The notes: generated by a model not told the origin, from the letters alone. A DNA stretch of 64,000 nt from Flavobacterium nackdongense (GCF_004355225.1 NZ_CP037933.1:992001-1056000), one strand, 5' to 3'; positions 26,282 to 35,528 are shown, counted from the stretch's first letter. Translations and numbers: made by a program.

Positions 26282-26830
26282 CTACCAAGCTGCAGCCAAG
26301 TACGGGAATGAAGTCCCGAACGCTTTGTCATTGGCACCCACATTATCTTTTGTCAAACCAGGGTTTGAAGCGCCTGTTGGCCCGCCGAAAATGAGCAACA
26401 ATTCTACATCAATAACATCATCGGCAAGTGCACGACCTGTCAAAACATTAGTTCCGTCAAAAAAAGTAGTTTTCTTTGTTTTATCTACTCCCAAAACATC
26501 GGTTGCCAACAATCCTGTTAATTGAGACGCCGTTTGACCTAAAGCATTTGTTGTATATCCTGCGTTTAAAGCCAATAATCTAGATTGAAAAACCGATTGA
26601 TACGCAGCTCCCATTGCGGATGGAATTGTAGTGTTGAATGCATCTTTTGGTGCGCCAGCTGCAATAAAAACGGTATTTATTGCTGGTCTTGCCATTTGGT
26701 CTTGCATTACATAAGTCCCAGAAAAGTCAAGGCTTGCTGCTGGAGAATCTCCATCATTATCACAGCTTACCAAAAATGTCGCTGCAAAAATTAGTGACAT
26801 TGTTACTATTTTATATTTAGTTGTTTTCAT
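26282..26830 (-). CDS. DUF4331-family lipoprotein (C-terminal-half type)
   Basis: 182 residues with lipoprotein signal ending FLVSCDNDGD. The mature part resembles the second half of full-length DUF4331 proteins: QMARPAINTVFIAAGAPKDAFN (the R-P-x-x-N segment) and GRALADDVIDVELLLIFGG. The complementary first half is encoded by the gene just upstream (26858-27505), so what is one chain in many bacteria is split into an exported and a lipid-anchored protein here. Function of the family is unknown. The gene precedes a TPR lipoprotein and lies across from an ECF sigma/anti-sigma pair. Confidence 0.82.
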   Translation of the reverse strand: MKTTKYKIVTMSLIFAATFLVSCDNDGDSPAASLDFSGTYVMQDQMARPAINTVFIAAGAPKDAFNTTIPSAMGAAYQSVFQSRLLALNAGYTTNALGQTASQLTGLLATDVLGVDKTKKTTFFDGTNVLTGRALADDVIDVELLLIFGGPTGASNPGLTKDNVGANDKAFGTSFPYLAAAW

Positions 26831-26857
26831 ATTATTTTTATTTTAAAAATTAAATTA

Positions 26858-27505
26858 TTATTTTTTCTTGGTTTCTGCCCAAACATTTATTGTAGAAGAA
26901 GAACCTAACAAAGATTTTGGAACTTCAATTATAGTAGCAAGTACGTTTGTACCAGCAAAAGTGTCTGTTCCTGGATTATTAAAACCTGTTGCAGTACCTC
27001 CTAAAATCGCTTTGAATTGTCCTAAATCAAAGAAAAATGGGTCGTCTCTTGGACCAGCAAAAAATTTCATTCCGTTTGCCGTTGCCATTATAGGGGCACT
27101 TCCATAAGGTGTAATGTTGACACTTCCAGCCATTGCAGCTGTTTTTACCATACTGCTAGCTCCTGTATTTCCTGGAGCAACTGGGCCAAAGAAATACATT
27201 TTGTTGCCTCTTTTAATGGCTTGGATTACCAAATCTTCGACATTGTCGCCAGTGTTGTCGATATTGATTTCTACCATTACATTTTCATTGAACGTCGCCG
27301 CTGCCGTTGCAGTTGGCGATAACAAACCTTGCGTATTTACTACAAATACCATATTGTTTGTATCTTGCCCTTGAAAAGCATACACATCTGTAATGTCATT
27401 AGCATTACCTGTTACAGCTGGAGCATCTGCGTGATCCGCTGCCATAAAAACTAGACCTGCAATCGCTACCAGCGACAGACCTAATACAATTTTTGTTTTT
27501 TTCAT
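26858..27505 (-). CDS. DUF4331-family exported protein (N-terminal-half type)
   Basis: 215 residues with a signal peptide (MKKTKIVLGLSLVAIAGLVFMAA). The start of the mature chain, ADHADAPAVTGNANDITDVYAFQG, is the family's hallmark (H-x-D/E-A-P...D-I-T-D-x-Y-A-F), and AGPRDDPFFFDLGQFKAIL is the second hallmark. The chain ends where the second half of a full-length protein would begin, and that half is the next gene (27-base gap). Divergently transcribed from the ECF sigma gene, which probably controls it. No biochemical role is established for DUF4331. Confidence 0.85.
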   Translation of the reverse strand: MKKTKIVLGLSLVAIAGLVFMAADHADAPAVTGNANDITDVYAFQGQDTNNMVFVVNTQGLLSPTATAAATFNENVMVEINIDNTGDNVEDLVIQAIKRGNKMYFFGPVAPGNTGASSMVKTAAMAGSVNITPYGSAPIMATANGMKFFAGPRDDPFFFDLGQFKAILGGTATGFNNPGTDTFAGTNVLATIIEVPKSLLGSSSTINVWAETKKK

Positions 27506-27745
27506 TGTTATTAATTTTAATTGGTTAAAAATAGATTTACGAGAATGGATTTGTTTTGGATTTAAAAAAGGTTAAAAAAAATGAAAATAATTTTTAAAAC
27601 ATTGATTAGTAATAATTTAAAAAATAATTATTTTTCTTTTTTTTAATTTGAAAAGAGTAGATAAAACCGTTTGAAAAATAAATTACTTTTATAAAACCAA
27701 ACATTGAATTCTATCGTATATGTTCATAACAAAAACAAAAAAACA
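27506..27745. promoter_or_regulatory. Divergent promoter region between the DUF4331 operon and the ECF sigma gene
   Basis: 240 AT-rich bases. A repeated ATAAAACC motif occurs at about 27661 and 27690 on the sigma side. No TAnnTTTG box with a proper -33 was found in either direction, which would fit control by the encoded ECF sigma factor, but no convincing ECF -35/-10 pair could be fixed by eye. Confidence 0.4.
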
Positions 27746-28276
27746 ATGACACAAGAAGAATTAATTCCGTTAATCCTTAAGAAGGATGAGCGAGCGTTTA
27801 CGATTATGTATGATATGTATTCGAAAAGTTTATTTTCGGTTATTTCAAATCTTTTGAAAGAAACGGAAGATGCAGAAGACACTTTACAGGAAGTATTTGT
27901 AAAAATCTGGAAAAGCATCGATAGCTATTCCGATAGTAAGGGGCGATTGTACACTTGGATGTTAAACATTGCTAGAAACACAGCAATAGACAAATTGCGA
28001 TCGAAAGGATTTAACAACAGTCAAAAAAACCTATCAGCCGATAATTTCGTACATCTATTAGACGACAGCAATAAACTGACCAGTAGAATCGATACCATTG
28101 GGATTCAAGAATTTGTAAAGAAGTTAAAACCCAAGTGTATTCAAATTATCGAATTGCTGTTCTTTCAAGGTTACACCCAACAAGAAGCTTCGGACGAACT
28201 GGCGATACCGCTTGGAACTGTCAAAACACAAAATAGAAATTGCATCAATGATTTAAGAACTTATTTAAAAGTATAA
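27746..28276 (+). CDS. ECF-type RNA polymerase sigma factor
   Basis: 176-residue sigma-70 family factor of the extracytoplasmic-function type. Region 2 is visible as AFTIMYDMYSKSLFSVISNLLKETEDAEDTLQEVFVKIWKSIDSY with DxxLQEVF, then GRLYTWMLNIARNTAIDKLR (region 2.4). Region 4 shows IIELLFFQGYTQQEASDELAIPLGTVKTQNRNCINDL. ATG 27746 is preferred over the TTG at 27704 because the extra 14 residues are not part of the fold. Its stop overlaps the anti-sigma start (TAATG at 28274-28278). Confidence 0.93.
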   Translation: MTQEELIPLILKKDERAFTIMYDMYSKSLFSVISNLLKETEDAEDTLQEVFVKIWKSIDSYSDSKGRLYTWMLNIARNTAIDKLRSKGFNNSQKNLSADNFVHLLDDSNKLTSRIDTIGIQEFVKKLKPKCIQIIELLFFQGYTQQEASDELAIPLGTVKTQNRNCINDLRTYLKV

Positions 28277-29064
28277 TGGATACAAAAGAATATATCGAAA
28301 GCGGAATTTTAGAACTCTATGTTTATGGTTTGCTCTCTGAATCCGAAAATATGGAAGTGGCCCAAATGGCGAAAGAACATCAGGAAATCGAGGCCGAAAT
28401 CATTTCAATTGAAAAAGCAATTGTGAATTTATCTACAAGTTTTTCTCCGTTTTTATCTGCCGATAATTTTGAGAAAATCAAAGCCAAATTGGATTTGAAA
28501 TATTCAAAAGTGATTGAAATCAAACCGCGGAATAATTGGTCGCAATATGTAGGTTGGGCAGCGGCTGTTGTGCTTTTTCTTGGTGTTGGATACCAATACA
28601 CACAATGGAATGAAACGCAAAATCAAGTGGCAACTATCGAAAAAGAAAAAACGAATTTGCAAGACACCTTAGTAAATTTAAAACTAAAAAACCAACAAAC
28701 ACTGACGGCTTTGGCAGTCATTCGTGACACTAAAAACACCGTTATTAATCTCGGCGGTCAAGCGGTTTCTCCTAAATCGTATGCCAAAATTTATTGGAAC
28801 AAAGAAACGGAAGTGGTTTATGTAGATGCTTCAGGATTACCAGAACCGCCAAAGGGAATGGTGTATCAAATTTGGTCTTTAAAATTAGCACCGCAATTGA
28901 CCCCAACAAGCATTGGATTATTATCTGATTTTTCTGGAAACGAAGAAAAAATATTTGCTGTAGAAAAAACAGGCGATGCCGAAGCTTTTGGAATCACACT
29001 CGAACCGGCTGGCGGCAGCAAATCGCCTACAATGGAGCAATTGTATACTTTAGGGAAAGTGTAA
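28276..29064 (+). CDS. Anti-sigma factor (RskA/anti-sigma-K type)
   Basis: 262-residue membrane-anchored anti-sigma factor. The N-terminal cytoplasmic part begins IESGILELYVYGLLSESENMEVAQMAKEH, like the sigma-binding domain of this family; one membrane helix is near residues 93-110 (YVGWAAAVVLFLGVGYQY); a short coiled coil follows, and the periplasmic domain contains YWNKETEVVYVDASGLPEPPKGMVYQIWSL, the RskA signature. It should hold the upstream sigma factor inactive until a signal triggers release. Translationally coupled to the sigma gene. No zinc motif. Confidence 0.92.
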   Translation: MDTKEYIESGILELYVYGLLSESENMEVAQMAKEHQEIEAEIISIEKAIVNLSTSFSPFLSADNFEKIKAKLDLKYSKVIEIKPRNNWSQYVGWAAAVVLFLGVGYQYTQWNETQNQVATIEKEKTNLQDTLVNLKLKNQQTLTALAVIRDTKNTVINLGGQAVSPKSYAKIYWNKETEVVYVDASGLPEPPKGMVYQIWSLKLAPQLTPTSIGLLSDFSGNEEKIFAVEKTGDAEAFGITLEPAGGSKSPTMEQLYTLGKV

Positions 29065-29113
29065 ATAGTATTTAATAGAAGCTTCTAGCATTAAAACGGT
29101 ATTATATAAAAGT

Positions 29114-29150
29114 AAAGCTTCCAGCTTGTTGAAGGCTGGAAGCTTTTTTT
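29114..29150 (+). terminator. Terminator of the sigma/anti-sigma operon
   Basis: Stem AAAGCTTCCAGC/GCTGGAAGCTTT with a nine-base loop and a run of T. Ends the unit before the convergent cytochrome maturation gene. Confidence 0.92.
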
Positions 29151-29163
29151 ATTAATTTAAATT

Positions 29164-32100
29164 CTATTTACCAGTCCTATAATACTTTCTAGCTTTTGGA
29201 TAGGTAATTGCGCCTAAAATCGCAATAGCCGTCAAAGATTGCCAAATCCAACTTAAAGATTTCGCTTCACCACTGGCGTAGGAATGCAATCCTACTAGAT
29301 GGAAATTGACTCCGAAATACGTAAATAAAATAGACAAGAAAGCGAATACACTCATCAAGTTGAATATCCATTTTCCTCGTAATGCAGGAACAAATCGCGC
29401 GTGAATCACAAAAGCATATACCATAATACTAATCAATGCCCAGGTTTCTTTGGGGTCCCATCCCCAATAACGTCCCCAACTTTCGTTGGCCCATTGTCCA
29501 CCTAGGAAGTTTCCAATAGTAAGCATTATCAAGCCAATAGTCAAAGCCATTTCGTTGATATAGGTGATTTCTTTGATATTGAGTTTCATTTTTTCCTTAT
29601 TTTTTTCAGTGGTAAACAAAATCAGAATCAAAGAAACTACTCCTAAAATCATTCCCAAGGCAAATGGTCCGTAACTTGCCACGATGATAGCTACGTGAAT
29701 CATCAACCAATACGAATTCAGTACGGGTTGTAAATTGCCAATTTCTGGATCAATCCAGTTCATATAAGCAGCGGTCAAAATCATTGCTGCCACAAAGGCA
29801 GAGGATGCTACTGTAAGTTTCGATTTTCGATCGAAAGCCAATCCAAAAAACATTGTCGCCCAAGCTACATAAATAATAGATTCATAGGCATTACTCCAAG
29901 GTGCGTGCCCCGAAATATACCAACGCGCAATCAAAGCCACAGTATGCAAACCAAAAAGTAAACCAATCACAACATGCATTGTATTGACTGCATAATTGAG
30001 AAATTTTCGTTCTTTAAATATTTTTAAAATGGTAAATAAAAGCATCAAAATAGAAGCATACAAATACCAATAAGGCAATTTCTGGAATATGTCGTATTTA
30101 TTATACAGGATTTCAGATGTAACTTTTTGATCGGTTGGCAATACTTTACCACCGTATTTGTGCTGAAATCCATTGATACTTTCTAATAATCCATTTGCTT
30201 TACTGTAGTCAGTAGAAACGGCCGCTGTTTCCAATTCATTAAAATACATTTGAAGTATGTTTTGAGTATAGGTGGCAGCCATACCTTTGATACCCGAATT
30301 AGCCAATTCAGGAAAAGAAACCCATTTGTTATTCGGATCATTCGGAATTGGGAAAATTTTGAGAATACTGCCGCTTAATGCCGATTCCATCAGATTTACT
30401 TTCTTATCGGTTTCGATAAAATCTTTTTCAAACTGATTTGGATTTGCAGTTTTGTATGCCTCTTCCAAATAAGGCATCAGTTTATAATTCCCTTTATTGT
30501 CAAAAAAGTCAATAAAAGAAGCATATTTCTTGTCAGCATCAATGCCAATAATCTTACGAATACTATCATTGCCCGCCTTCATATAAATCAGTGGCACTTG
30601 AATCCAAATGTTTCCTCCTTGTGTCATCGACAAAAATACTTGGTCAGAATTCATTCCGTTGTAGGTATCGCTATGACTTACTTTTCGCAGTAATTCCGAA
30701 GAAAAAGTATTGATTGGTTTCATTCTACCACCAGCATCTTGAATAATCAGTCGGCCGAATTTAGCAGCATGGTCCTCAGTCACTTTTCGCTTTTGGATAA
30801 TGGAGTCCAATTGTTTTTCGGATAAAAATCGAGCATTATTATGATCTTGGGCAAAAGCTCCAAAACTAAAAAGAAGCACAATAAAAGTTAAAATTTTGGC
30901 TTTTTTAGTTTTCACTACTTCTAGTTTTCTTTTTAAATCGGCAAAACGGGAATGTTTGGTAAACATAATCGCCATCAGAGCAAAATAGAGCATAAAATAA
31001 CCGAAGTACGTAATCATCGATCCCCAATAATCGTGGCTTACAGACAATACTGTTCCCATTTCATCAGGATCGAATGAGGATTGAAAGAAGCGATAGCCTT
31101 CATAATCCAGGATATTATTCATAAATATTCTTGCATCAAAAACTTCCGCTTTATTGCGAACAGTAACCTGACTTTCGAAAGAGGAAAAACTCTTTTCCGT
31201 TCCGGGATATTTTTGAGCTATAAAATCATTCAATTTAATACTAAAAGGCAAATGATTGACTTTGTTTCCGTAGGTAAAAGTATAATCTAATTTGCCAATT
31301 TTTACCGTTTGTGGTTGGCCTACAAGCCCTTTGGTACCAATCAATGTAATAACTTTTTCCTGACCCTCAGCTTTAAGTTTTACCATCAACGCATCGTTGT
31401 GTTGTTTGGCCTTATAATCATTATCTGCTTCGTAACCAATGCTGCCTTTGGTTGCAGGTTCTGGGAAAACAATTCTCATATCTCCTATAGAATATAGCGA
31501 ACGCATCATAAGCGGTTGCACGATATCCTTGGCCACATTCCCTTGCAGTTTGTCGGCCATTCGCATAAACTGTCCTTCAAATGGAGTTTGAATCGTAGAA
31601 ATACTGTCATTGACAACAATATTAATAGCGCCTTTGGTAGGTTTATTTAACGAAAATAGTGTATTGTGAATGTTTTGAACTTCGCCTTCTTTCAAGAAAT
31701 GTTCTTCACGACCGCCTTCGCCCGCTTCAACAAGTTTGAAATACAAATTGCCTTTCGGATCGGGTTTAATTACTTCTTTGGCTCCAAGCAAAAAGTTTTC
31801 GTATTGAACCTCAAATTCAGTTTCTGCAAATTGGTCCGAAATCGAAAAATTATTATTGGTAACGGGCGAAAGCAACAATGGTTTTTCGAATACTCTGCGT
31901 TTCATTCCGCCTTGGTACTCGCCATCAACGAAAAGCGTGAGGTACATTTTATCCGAATAAAAAATATTTTCGGTGGCCCCTTCACGAATCGGCATCATCC
32001 CTTCGTAACTTATGTAGCGCGTGATAAATGCGCCTGCTATGATAAAAATAAAAGCCAAATGGAGCATCAAAGTGGCCCATTTTTCCTTTCGCAACAAATT

Positions 32101-32307
32101 ATATCTTTTGATATTTCCGATGAAATTAATCATAAAAACCAACATAATTCCTTCGAACCACCAAGCGTTATAAACCCAAATTCTAGCGGTGTCGGTATTG
32201 TATTTGCTTTCGATAAAAGTTCCTACTCCCATCGCAATAGCAAAACCTAAAAAAAGGACCGCCATTAATCGAGTTGAAAACAAAAATGAAATTATTTTTT
32301 TATCCAT
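29164..32307 (-). CDS. ccsBA: Fused ResB-CcsA cytochrome c maturation protein (system II)
   Basis: 1047-residue membrane protein that exports haem and attaches it to CxxCH motifs of apocytochromes. The N-terminal part (about 1-460) is ResB/Ccs1-like, with three early membrane helices and a large periplasmic domain; a middle stretch with a signal-like segment (FIVLLFSFGAFAQDHNN, about 480) leads into a second periplasmic region; the C-terminal part (about 775-1047) is CcsA, with the haem-binding WWD-type motif WGRYWGWDPKETWALI and conserved His residues. This serves the c-type cytochromes at 35.6-42 kb. CAAAAGTA at 32340-32347 gives a minus-strand -7 box (TACTTTTG). Confidence 0.95.
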   Translation of the reverse strand: MDKKIISFLFSTRLMAVLFLGFAIAMGVGTFIESKYNTDTARIWVYNAWWFEGIMLVFMINFIGNIKRYNLLRKEKWATLMLHLAFIFIIAGAFITRYISYEGMMPIREGATENIFYSDKMYLTLFVDGEYQGGMKRRVFEKPLLLSPVTNNNFSISDQFAETEFEVQYENFLLGAKEVIKPDPKGNLYFKLVEAGEGGREEHFLKEGEVQNIHNTLFSLNKPTKGAINIVVNDSISTIQTPFEGQFMRMADKLQGNVAKDIVQPLMMRSLYSIGDMRIVFPEPATKGSIGYEADNDYKAKQHNDALMVKLKAEGQEKVITLIGTKGLVGQPQTVKIGKLDYTFTYGNKVNHLPFSIKLNDFIAQKYPGTEKSFSSFESQVTVRNKAEVFDARIFMNNILDYEGYRFFQSSFDPDEMGTVLSVSHDYWGSMITYFGYFMLYFALMAIMFTKHSRFADLKRKLEVVKTKKAKILTFIVLLFSFGAFAQDHNNARFLSEKQLDSIIQKRKVTEDHAAKFGRLIIQDAGGRMKPINTFSSELLRKVSHSDTYNGMNSDQVFLSMTQGGNIWIQVPLIYMKAGNDSIRKIIGIDADKKYASFIDFFDNKGNYKLMPYLEEAYKTANPNQFEKDFIETDKKVNLMESALSGSILKIFPIPNDPNNKWVSFPELANSGIKGMAATYTQNILQMYFNELETAAVSTDYSKANGLLESINGFQHKYGGKVLPTDQKVTSEILYNKYDIFQKLPYWYLYASILMLLFTILKIFKERKFLNYAVNTMHVVIGLLFGLHTVALIARWYISGHAPWSNAYESIIYVAWATMFFGLAFDRKSKLTVASSAFVAAMILTAAYMNWIDPEIGNLQPVLNSYWLMIHVAIIVASYGPFALGMILGVVSLILILFTTEKNKEKMKLNIKEITYINEMALTIGLIMLTIGNFLGGQWANESWGRYWGWDPKETWALISIMVYAFVIHARFVPALRGKWIFNLMSVFAFLSILFTYFGVNFHLVGLHSYASGEAKSLSWIWQSLTAIAILGAITYPKARKYYRTGK

Positions 32308-32491
32308 CTGTAAGAAATTATGTTATTATAAAACCGTGTCAAAAGTAGTAATAATAGTTGAACTTATCCCGTTGAGCATTTGTTAATTTAATCCAAATTT
32401 ACGCTATAGTTCCTTTACTAAATATGATATTTAACAGCTTTTATTAAAAAATCAATTGAGAGAGTTTGTGTCGCATTTTATTTTTTTTCCT

Positions 32492-32499
32492 TAATTTTG
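32492..32499 (+). promoter_or_regulatory. -7 box overlapping the DUF2520 gene start
   Basis: TAATTTTG is an exact TAnnTTTG only four bases before ATG 32504; a TTTG lies 23 bases upstream (32465-32468). If used, the mRNA would be leaderless or nearly so. Confidence 0.45.
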
Positions 32500-32503
32500 G
32501 CAA

Positions 32504-33265
32504 ATGATTAAAATTGTACTAATTGGTTCTGGAAATGTGGCTCATCATTTGATTGCGGCTTTCGCCAAAAGTAAAAAAGCATCCATAATTCAAGTCTTTG
32601 CTCGACAAAAAGAAACTATCACTGCACCTTTTGATTCTAATAAAGTTACAGACAATTTGGCTGATTTGGCTCGAGCAGATGTGTACATTATTGCAGTTTC
32701 AGACGATGCGATTGCCAAAGTTTCGGCTCAATTGCCTTTTGAAAATCGACTCGTTGTACATACCTCAGGAACGGTTTCACTAGATGCACTAGACCCTAAA
32801 AACAGAAAAGGGATTTTTTATCCTTTACAGACTTTTTCGAAAAACAAAGCGGTGGATTTTAGTCAAATTCCGATTTGTATTGAAAGTGAAATTCAAACCG
32901 ATTACGAAATCTTAGAAAAATTGGCGAAAAACGTTTCGGATAAGGTATACAAAATCAATTCTATACAGCGAAAATCATTGCATATTTCGGCAGTTTTTGT
33001 CAATAATTTTGTCAATCATCTGTACCAAAAAGGGCAAGAAATTTGTATCGAAAACGATCTTCCCTTTGCTATTTTAAAACCCTTGATTTTGGAAACAGCC
33101 AACAAGGTGATGAGTCTTTCACCTGAAGAGGCACAAACTGGTCCTGCAAAACGCAATGATAATCAAACTATTCAAGCGCATCTGGCTGCTCTCACTGACG
33201 AGAATCAAAAAAAAATTTATACAATACTAACCCAATCTATACAAAATAATGGCACGAAGTTATAA
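32504..33265 (+). CDS. Rossmann-like DUF2520 oxidoreductase
   Basis: 253 residues related to pyrroline-5-carboxylate reductase/6-phosphogluconate dehydrogenase folds. The NAD(P)-binding start is IVLIGSGNVAHHLIAAFAKS (GxGxxA), then the Rossmann strand VYIIAVSDDAIAKVS. The C-terminal helical DUF2520 domain carries HISAVFVNNFVNHLYQ and GPAKRNDNQTIQAHLAAL, the family hallmark. Substrate unknown. It overlaps the next gene, a KdsC-like phosphatase, by 17 bases, so the two are co-translated. This pairing is common in Bacteroidetes. Confidence 0.92.
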   Translation: MIKIVLIGSGNVAHHLIAAFAKSKKASIIQVFARQKETITAPFDSNKVTDNLADLARADVYIIAVSDDAIAKVSAQLPFENRLVVHTSGTVSLDALDPKNRKGIFYPLQTFSKNKAVDFSQIPICIESEIQTDYEILEKLAKNVSDKVYKINSIQRKSLHISAVFVNNFVNHLYQKGQEICIENDLPFAILKPLILETANKVMSLSPEEAQTGPAKRNDNQTIQAHLAALTDENQKKIYTILTQSIQNNGTKL

Positions 33266-33776
33266 AGAAATAATGAACGACATCACCACTTTCATCTTTG
33301 ATATCGATGGTGTCCTTACTGACGGTTCTGTATTTGTTACCAATGAAGGTGAAATTCTAAGAACGATGAACATTAGAGATGGATATGCCTTAAAAGCTGC
33401 TGTAGAAAGCGGTTACAATGTATGCGTCATTTCTGGTGGCAGCAACGAAGGCGTGCGTGTGCGATTGCGAAATTTAGGCATCACCGACATACACCTTGGC
33501 ACACCAGATAAGGTAGAAACCTATAAAGAATATATCGAACTGTACAATATCCAACCCGAACAAGTGATGTATATGGGTGATGATATTCCTGATTATCACG
33601 TAATGCAATTGGTTGGACTGCCTGTTTGCCCGCAAGATGCAAGTCCAGAAATTAAAGCCATTTCAAAGTATATTTCACATAAAAAAGGTGGAAAAGGTGC
33701 GGCGCGTGAAGTCATCGAACAAGTGATGAAAGTTCAGGATAAATGGACCTTATATTTTGACGGAAAACTGGATTAA
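33249..33776 (+). CDS. HAD-family KdsC-like phosphatase (KDO 8-phosphate phosphatase)
   Basis: 175-residue C0-type HAD phosphatase without a cap, like KdsC/YrbI, which makes 3-deoxy-D-manno-octulosonate for lipopolysaccharide. Motif I is FIFDIDGVLTDG, motif II ISGGSN, motif III a Lys in GTPDKVETYKEY, motif IV MGDDIPDYHVM; then VCPQDASPEI and GGKGAAREVIEQV, the tail that closes the partner active site in the tetramer. Overlaps the DUF2520 gene by 17 bases. Confidence 0.92.
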   Translation: MARSYKEIMNDITTFIFDIDGVLTDGSVFVTNEGEILRTMNIRDGYALKAAVESGYNVCVISGGSNEGVRVRLRNLGITDIHLGTPDKVETYKEYIELYNIQPEQVMYMGDDIPDYHVMQLVGLPVCPQDASPEIKAISKYISHKKGGKGAAREVIEQVMKVQDKWTLYFDGKLD

Positions 33777-33871
33777 GCTGCTAGCCCCAAAAGGGGAATT
33801 AGCAATAAATCTTAAACTTCTAAATGCCACCCTGAGCTAATCCAGGGGCAGGCTCTAACTTCTAACTTTAT

Positions 33872-34525
33872 ATGATAAAAACAGTAATTTTCGATATGGA
33901 CGGCGTAATCGTCGACACGGAACCCGTTCATAGCTACGCTTATTTTCAGCACTTTGCCGAATTAAATATCGATGTTTCCAAGGATATGTTTACCTCCTTT
34001 ATGGGGAACTCAACTCGAAATACGTTTCAGAAACTGAAAGAATTATTCCCTATTGATGGCGAAGTAGAAGAGCTAATTCAACGAAAACGGACCCTTTTTA
34101 ATGACGCCTTCGATAACAAAGAAGATTTGTATTTGATAGAAGGAGTCGAAAAGTTAATTCGAGATTTACACCAAAACGGCATGCAGTTAATTTTAGCCTC
34201 ATCGGCTGCAAAAGTGACCATAGACCGTGTTTTTAAGCGTTTTGATTTGCATCAATATTTCGCACATATTGTCAGTGGTGAAGATTTTCCGCATTCTAAA
34301 CCGCATCCCGCCATTTTTGAATATGCCGCAAGTTTGTCAACCGCTGAAAAAGAAAATTGTATCGTCATTGAAGACAGCACCAATGGCATTCGAGCAGCCA
34401 AAGCAGCGGAACTTTTTTGTGTGGGCTACGATAGCGAAAACTCAAAACTTCAAGATTTGTCTCTTGCCGATGTAGTCGTACAAAGTTTAAGCGAATTGAG
34501 TTTTGAAACAATCTCGAATTACTAA
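33872..34525 (+). CDS. HAD-superfamily hydrolase, beta-phosphoglucomutase-like
   Basis: 217-residue HAD protein with a helical C1 cap. Motif I FDMDGVIVDTEPVH, motif II LASSAAK, motif III Lys in GEDFPHSKPHPAIF, motif IV VIEDSTNGIRAAKAA. Acts on phosphorylated sugars or related metabolites; subfamily members are phosphatases or beta-phosphoglucomutases and cannot be told apart here. Complete. The 95-base gap before it holds a GC-rich imperfect repeat. Confidence 0.9.
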   Translation: MIKTVIFDMDGVIVDTEPVHSYAYFQHFAELNIDVSKDMFTSFMGNSTRNTFQKLKELFPIDGEVEELIQRKRTLFNDAFDNKEDLYLIEGVEKLIRDLHQNGMQLILASSAAKVTIDRVFKRFDLHQYFAHIVSGEDFPHSKPHPAIFEYAASLSTAEKENCIVIEDSTNGIRAAKAAELFCVGYDSENSKLQDLSLADVVVQSLSELSFETISNY

Positions 34526-34562
34526 TTATGAAATAATTAACAATTTTAGTAGATTGAATTTG

Positions 34563-34570
34563 TAATTTTG
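34563..34570 (+). promoter_or_regulatory. -7 box of the DUF2911 gene
   Basis: TAATTTTG (exact TAnnTTTG) ends at the TTG 34568 that the longest frame would use, so the true start is ATG 34592. Confidence 0.5.
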
Positions 34571-34591
34571 AATAAATCTAAATTAAACAGT

Positions 34592-35434
34592 ATGAAAAAA
34601 ATTATTTTTGTTTTAGCAATGATTATTGCCAATTATGTATCTGAAGCCCAGATAAAAACACCTCAACCCAGCCCAAAGTGTACTTTGAATCAGGTTGTAG
34701 GTTTAACAAATGTTGAAATTGTATATTCAAGGCCGAGTGCCAAAGGCAGAGATGTTTTCAATAATTTAGTTCCTTTCGGAAAATTATGGAGAACAGGAGC
34801 CAACGAAAACACAACTATATCCTTTAGTGAAGATGTTGTTATTGATGGCAAAACCCTACCCAAAGGAAAATATGCACTTTATACTACTCCAAGAGCGGAC
34901 AACTGGGAAATCATTTTCTATACAAAAACAGACAATTGGGGAAATCCAGAAAATTGGGACGAAACAAAAGTAGCCCTGAAAACGAGCGTGAAATCGGAAC
35001 ATATCGATAGAATGGTCGAGAGTTTTACCATAGGGATTAATAATTTAGACAACAATTTTGCACATTTAGAAATCTCTTGGGAAAAAACAATTGTTGCCGT
35101 AAAATTCGAAGTTCCAACGGCAAAAGCAGCAATGGCAAGTATTGACAAGACTTTGGCCGGGCCAACCGCTGGAGACTATTTTTCATCGGCGCAGTATTTG
35201 CAGCAGTCTAACGGCGATATGACAAAAGCCCTTGCTTACATCAACAAAGCGTTAGAAATGAACACCGATAAACCTTTTTGGTACACCCGATTGAAATCGT
35301 TGATTCAAGCCAAACTTGGGGATAAAAAAGGAGCTATCGAAACCGCTAAAATTTCACTCGCTTCCGCAGAAGCTGCCAAGAATCAAGATTATGTAAAAAT
35401 GAACAAGGACAGTATTGCCGAATGGAGTAAATAA
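34592..35434 (+). CDS. Exported DUF2911 protein
   Basis: About 280 residues from ATG 34592. A signal peptide (MKKIIFVLAMIIANYVSEAQ) is followed by a DUF2911 domain: SPKCTLNQVVGLTNVEIVYSRPSAKGRDVF, LVPFGKLWRTGANENTTISFSEDV and a YALYTTPRADNWEIIFY segment, all strongly conserved in this family. The C-terminal 75 residues are helical and TPR-like (ALAYINKALEMNTDKPFWYTRLKSLIQAKLGDK). Widespread in Bacteroidetes; function unknown. Own promoter and terminator. Confidence 0.93.
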   Translation: MKKIIFVLAMIIANYVSEAQIKTPQPSPKCTLNQVVGLTNVEIVYSRPSAKGRDVFNNLVPFGKLWRTGANENTTISFSEDVVIDGKTLPKGKYALYTTPRADNWEIIFYTKTDNWGNPENWDETKVALKTSVKSEHIDRMVESFTIGINNLDNNFAHLEISWEKTIVAVKFEVPTAKAAMASIDKTLAGPTAGDYFSSAQYLQQSNGDMTKALAYINKALEMNTDKPFWYTRLKSLIQAKLGDKKGAIETAKISLASAEAAKNQDYVKMNKDSIAEWSK

Positions 35435-35455
35435 TTATCTTTAAAACTCTGTTAT

Positions 35456-35490
35456 AAACCCTGTTTGGAAAGACCAAACAGGGTTTTTTA
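35456..35490 (+). terminator. Terminator of the DUF2911 gene
   Basis: Perfect 13-bp stem AAACCCTGTTTGG/CCAAACAGGGTTT with a four-base loop and a T run. Confidence 0.93.
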
Positions 35491-35528
35491 TAATTTGAAA
35501 TCTGGCAACATTTGCTCAAATACGGTCA

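Noticed and set aside
27506..27745. Specific ECF sigma promoter pair for DUF4331
   Set aside because: AACC- and CGTA-like blocks exist but their spacing (27 bases) is far from the usual 16-17.
31666..32250. 194-codon plus-strand open frame
   Set aside because: Antisense to the ResB part of the cytochrome maturation gene; no motifs.
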